NCBI RefSeq assembly: GCF_000421225.1
Contig: NZ_ATWL01000025.1
Coordinates: forward strand, 1-32,344
Length of the DNA: 32,344 nt
Direction of reading: 5' to 3'
Source of the DNA: Ruania albidiflava DSM 18029
GTDB taxonomy: Bacteria > Actinomycetota > Actinomycetes > Actinomycetales > Beutenbergiaceae
The position numbers were made by a program, and so were the translations under genes. Positions within the stretch are counted from its first letter, which is position 1, and every line of letters begins with the position of its first letter. The notes under the pieces were generated by a model. It saw only the letters and a program-made list of their open reading frames with translations, was not told the DNA's origin and ran no database searches. Below are positions 30,559 to 32,344 of the stretch, in pieces.

Positions 30559-32019
30559 TCAGTTCACGCCCGGCCGTACGTCGTCACCGGCCCCGGTGGT
30601 GTCCACCACCGGATCGAAGCCGGAGGCGGTGGTGTGTACAACCACGCCGTGGGAGGAGCCGTCCGTGACCACGACAGCAGGCAGCGAGGAGTCACTGGGG
30701 CCGGAGGAGATCGTGTTCTTCCGCACCATGAACTCGCTCGTGGCGACCAGCTCGATCGCTCCGCAGGAATCGTCAAAGGTGTTTCCGGCCACCCATACCT
30801 GTCGGCACCGCTCGGCGTGAACGGCCCAGGTGCCGCGACCGTCGGCATCGCGACCCTGGCTGAACTGGTTGTCTTCGATCACCACGTCGCTGATGTGACC
30901 GTCCTCGATGCCGCGTAACCAGATCACCGACTGCTCAGGGTTGCCTGGTGACGGGGCGAAACCGGTGAATGTGTTGTTGCGGATCTCGATATCAGCGGAG
31001 GCGTTGGGGGCGAAGGTGCCGTGCTCGATATCAGGCAAGGGCGGGCGGGTGTCGAGGGCGCCGTAGTCGACCGAAACCACCGAGATCGCCCGGGTCGAAC
31101 GTGGTTCGGTGCACACGAACTCGTTGTCGGCCACCACCAGACCGCGCACGGCGGGGAAGTGGATGGTCCCCGTCCAGGGGCGGACATTGGCCTCGTCCTG
31201 CTCCGGGCTGGACGGGGAGTCGATCGGATCGACCACGCGGTTTCTGCGAAACTCCACCGCGTTGTAGTGATGCCCCTCCCGGACGGCATGAGCCCCGATC
31301 GGGTTGGGTGCCGGATAGCGCACCCCGTTGACCTCCAGGGGCAGGAACTCGCAGTCCAACACCGACACCTCCCGGGTGAAGAGCGCATCCATGCCTGCGT
31401 CCTCGTCCCGGTGTGTCAGTGACCCCGGCATCGACTGGTCCAGCTGGATGCACTCGCTGGTCGCCGAGGACGCCTGGCGTGACAGGAATCCAGCGAACAC
31501 ACAGTCGCGGATGGTGATGCGGCGGCAACCGTTGAGATCGAAGGTGTGCCCGCTGCCCTGGGCCTGGATGAAGCGGCACCTCTCGACCACGATGTCCTGG
31601 GCATGATTCAGGGCGAAGGCGCAGGCAGTGAACGGCTGCTCGTAGTCGGCCTGGAAGGTGAGGCCATCGACCCGGACGTTGCGGGCGCCGGACCCATAGC
31701 CTTGCTGGCTCCCGGAGACGCTGGTGAACCAGGCGTAAACCGACGGTGCCGCCGTTTTGCGAAGCACCGCCCCGTTTGAGGTGATGTGGACGTCACTGGC
31801 CAGTGGGACCGTCTCGTTCACCAGGTAGGTCCCGGCCGGCACGACTAAGGTGCCGCCACCTCCGGCCGCCAACTCGGCCATCGCACCCCGGAAAGCCGGC
31901 GTGTCATCGGTCATCCCGTCGGCGACCGCGCCGTGGTCGGTGACGTCAACCTCTAGCGCTGACCCCGGCGGGGGCGGCGTCGCTCGGGCTGAGGGGAGCG
32001 CGGGATCGAGGCAGACCAC
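30559..32019 (-). CDS. right-handed beta-helix (pectate-lyase-like) protein, 5' end cut by an IS
   Basis: 486 aa from GTG 32019. The N-terminal domain begins VDVTDHGAVADGMTDDTPAF with LVVPAGTYLVNETVPL, the Pectate_lyase_3 / polygalacturonase-like start. Many short parallel coils follow (VRVDGLTFQ, IVVERCRFIQA, ITIRDCVFAG, LVVADNEFVC, IEIRNNTFTG, VVIEDNQFSQ, VWVAGNTF, FMVRKNTI), as in a right-handed beta-helix. The substrate is unknown. Just upstream, in frame, LAGGVVCLDPALPSARA looks like the hydrophobic core and cleavage region of a signal peptide. The IS element starts exactly there, so the basic start of the signal is lost. The gene is probably not exported now, and possibly not expressed. 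Confidence 0.75.
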   Translation of the reverse strand: MVCLDPALPSARATPPPPGSALEVDVTDHGAVADGMTDDTPAFRGAMAELAAGGGGTLVVPAGTYLVNETVPLASDVHITSNGAVLRKTAAPSVYAWFTSVSGSQQGYGSGARNVRVDGLTFQADYEQPFTACAFALNHAQDIVVERCRFIQAQGSGHTFDLNGCRRITIRDCVFAGFLSRQASSATSECIQLDQSMPGSLTHRDEDAGMDALFTREVSVLDCEFLPLEVNGVRYPAPNPIGAHAVREGHHYNAVEFRRNRVVDPIDSPSSPEQDEANVRPWTGTIHFPAVRGLVVADNEFVCTEPRSTRAISVVSVDYGALDTRPPLPDIEHGTFAPNASADIEIRNNTFTGFAPSPGNPEQSVIWLRGIEDGHISDVVIEDNQFSQGRDADGRGTWAVHAERCRQVWVAGNTFDDSCGAIELVATSEFMVRKNTISSGPSDSSLPAVVVTDGSSHGVVVHTTASGFDPVVDTTGAGDDVRPGVN

Positions 32020-32027
32020 TCCTCCAG

Positions 32028-32031
32028 CTAG
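32028..32031. repeat. probable IS target site CTAG
   Basis: CTAG sits exactly between the beta-helix signal-peptide codons and the IS terminal sequence GGGCGTGTCTC. Several IS5-family groups insert at CTAG or TA and duplicate it. The other copy would lie beyond the window. Confidence 0.4.
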
Positions 32032-32344
32032 GGCGTGTCTCTCATTTTCGTAGCCAGGCGATGACGGCGCAGAGGACGACGCCGGCTCGGTAGCTGATGG
32101 CGTGCTTGTCGTAGCGGGTGGCGATGGCGCGCCATTGCTTGGCTAGGCCGAATTGTCGTTCGACGACGTTGCGACCGGCGTAAGTTCTCTGGTCCAGGCC
32201 AGGCGGGCGACCTCCGCGCGAGCCTTTGGTCTTGCGGGAGGCGATCTCATCGGATTTCTGCGGGATCACCGCCTTGATGCCCCGGGCGGCGAGCATCCTG
32301 CGGATCTTGCCCGAGGAGTAGGCCTTGTCCGCGACCACCGCATC
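32031..32344 (-). mobile_element. IS5-family insertion sequence, partial (runs off the window)
   Basis: The terminal sequence GGGCGTGTCTCTCATTT lies at the left end and the transposase reads leftward toward it, so this is the 3' end of the element. Only about 310 bases are visible. The left end abuts CTAG in the beta-helix gene. Without the other end, the full length and target duplication cannot be confirmed. Confidence 0.7.
32042..32344 (-). CDS. IS5-family transposase, C-terminal part
   Basis: The visible C-terminal 100 residues begin DAVVADKAYSSGKIRRML at the window edge. DKAYSS is the usual stretch around the second catalytic aspartate in IS5-type DDE transposases. YAGRNVVERQFGLAKQWR carries the catalytic Glu in the Y-(2)-R-(3)-E-(6)-K arrangement (Y, R, E, K). 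The protein ends RAGVVLCAVIAWLRK with TGA at 32044-32042, 10 bases inside the IS end. The 5' part is outside the window. It cuts and pastes its own element. The visible part is intact, so the element may be active. Confidence 0.85.
   Translation of the reverse strand, partial: DAVVADKAYSSGKIRRMLAARGIKAVIPQKSDEIASRKTKGSRGGRPPGLDQRTYAGRNVVERQFGLAKQWRAIATRYDKHAISYRAGVVLCAVIAWLRK

Noticed and set aside
30413-30820. Small plus-strand open frame beginning MPNVTVVDVDHGW
   Set aside because: Most of it overlaps the beta-helix gene antisense, and it has no ribosome site or recognisable motif.
1-32344. CRISPR arrays, tRNA or rRNA genes
   Set aside because: No regularly spaced repeats, cloverleaf-like sequences or conserved rRNA segments were seen on either strand.

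Overview
The window is very GC-rich DNA with almost uniform G/C at third codon positions, Tat-type lipoprotein signals, many GTG starts and ABC sugar importers that lack their own ATPase. This fits an actinobacterium, probably a Micrococcales-like soil or plant-associated species. I cannot name the genus from sequence alone. No rRNA, tRNA or CRISPR array was seen.

Layout. 1-540 holds two gene remnants on opposite strands that appear to meet at a deletion point; one is the end of a GntR/FCD regulator. 552-7050 is a sugar-type catabolic operon: lipoprotein binding protein, two permeases, an RpiR/SIS regulator and a long FAD-dependent oxidoreductase. 7051-11592 is a second importer operon that looks like ugp: permeases, a UgpB-like lipoprotein and a glycerophosphodiester phosphodiesterase, preceded by a repeat-rich regulatory region. 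Neither importer encodes an ATPase, so both must borrow one (MsiK/UgpC type) from elsewhere.

11705-15322 carries L-lactate dehydrogenase and a large helicase-associated protein. 15342-20188 is defence-like. It has a Phd/PIN toxin-antitoxin pair facing a VapBC pair tail to tail, followed by a type I restriction HsdR subunit with no HsdM or HsdS in view. 20289-26075 holds ordinary chromosomal genes: a PH-domain membrane protein, a hexapeptide-repeat protein, an MpaB-family oxygenase, a basic hypothetical protein, a MetX-like hydrolase, a quinone oxidoreductase-like protein and a DUF7010 membrane protein.

26142-32030 holds hydrolytic genes: a NamZ-type exo-muramidase, a Sde182/DUF1593 nucleoside-hydrolase-like protein and a beta-helix pectate-lyase-like protein. 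A third toxin-antitoxin pair (Xre/RES) lies between them. At the right edge an IS5-type element begins exactly inside the signal-peptide region of the beta-helix gene.

The main cross-window pattern is promoter architecture. Eight genes have a -10-like hexamer (A at position 2, T at position 6) ending exactly six bases before the start codon, which suggests leaderless mRNAs. I found no clearly undescribed multi-gene system. The best candidates for a second look are the orphan HsdR, the leaderless toxin-antitoxin promoters, the possible frameshift or leader at 7385-7492 and the two gene truncations.
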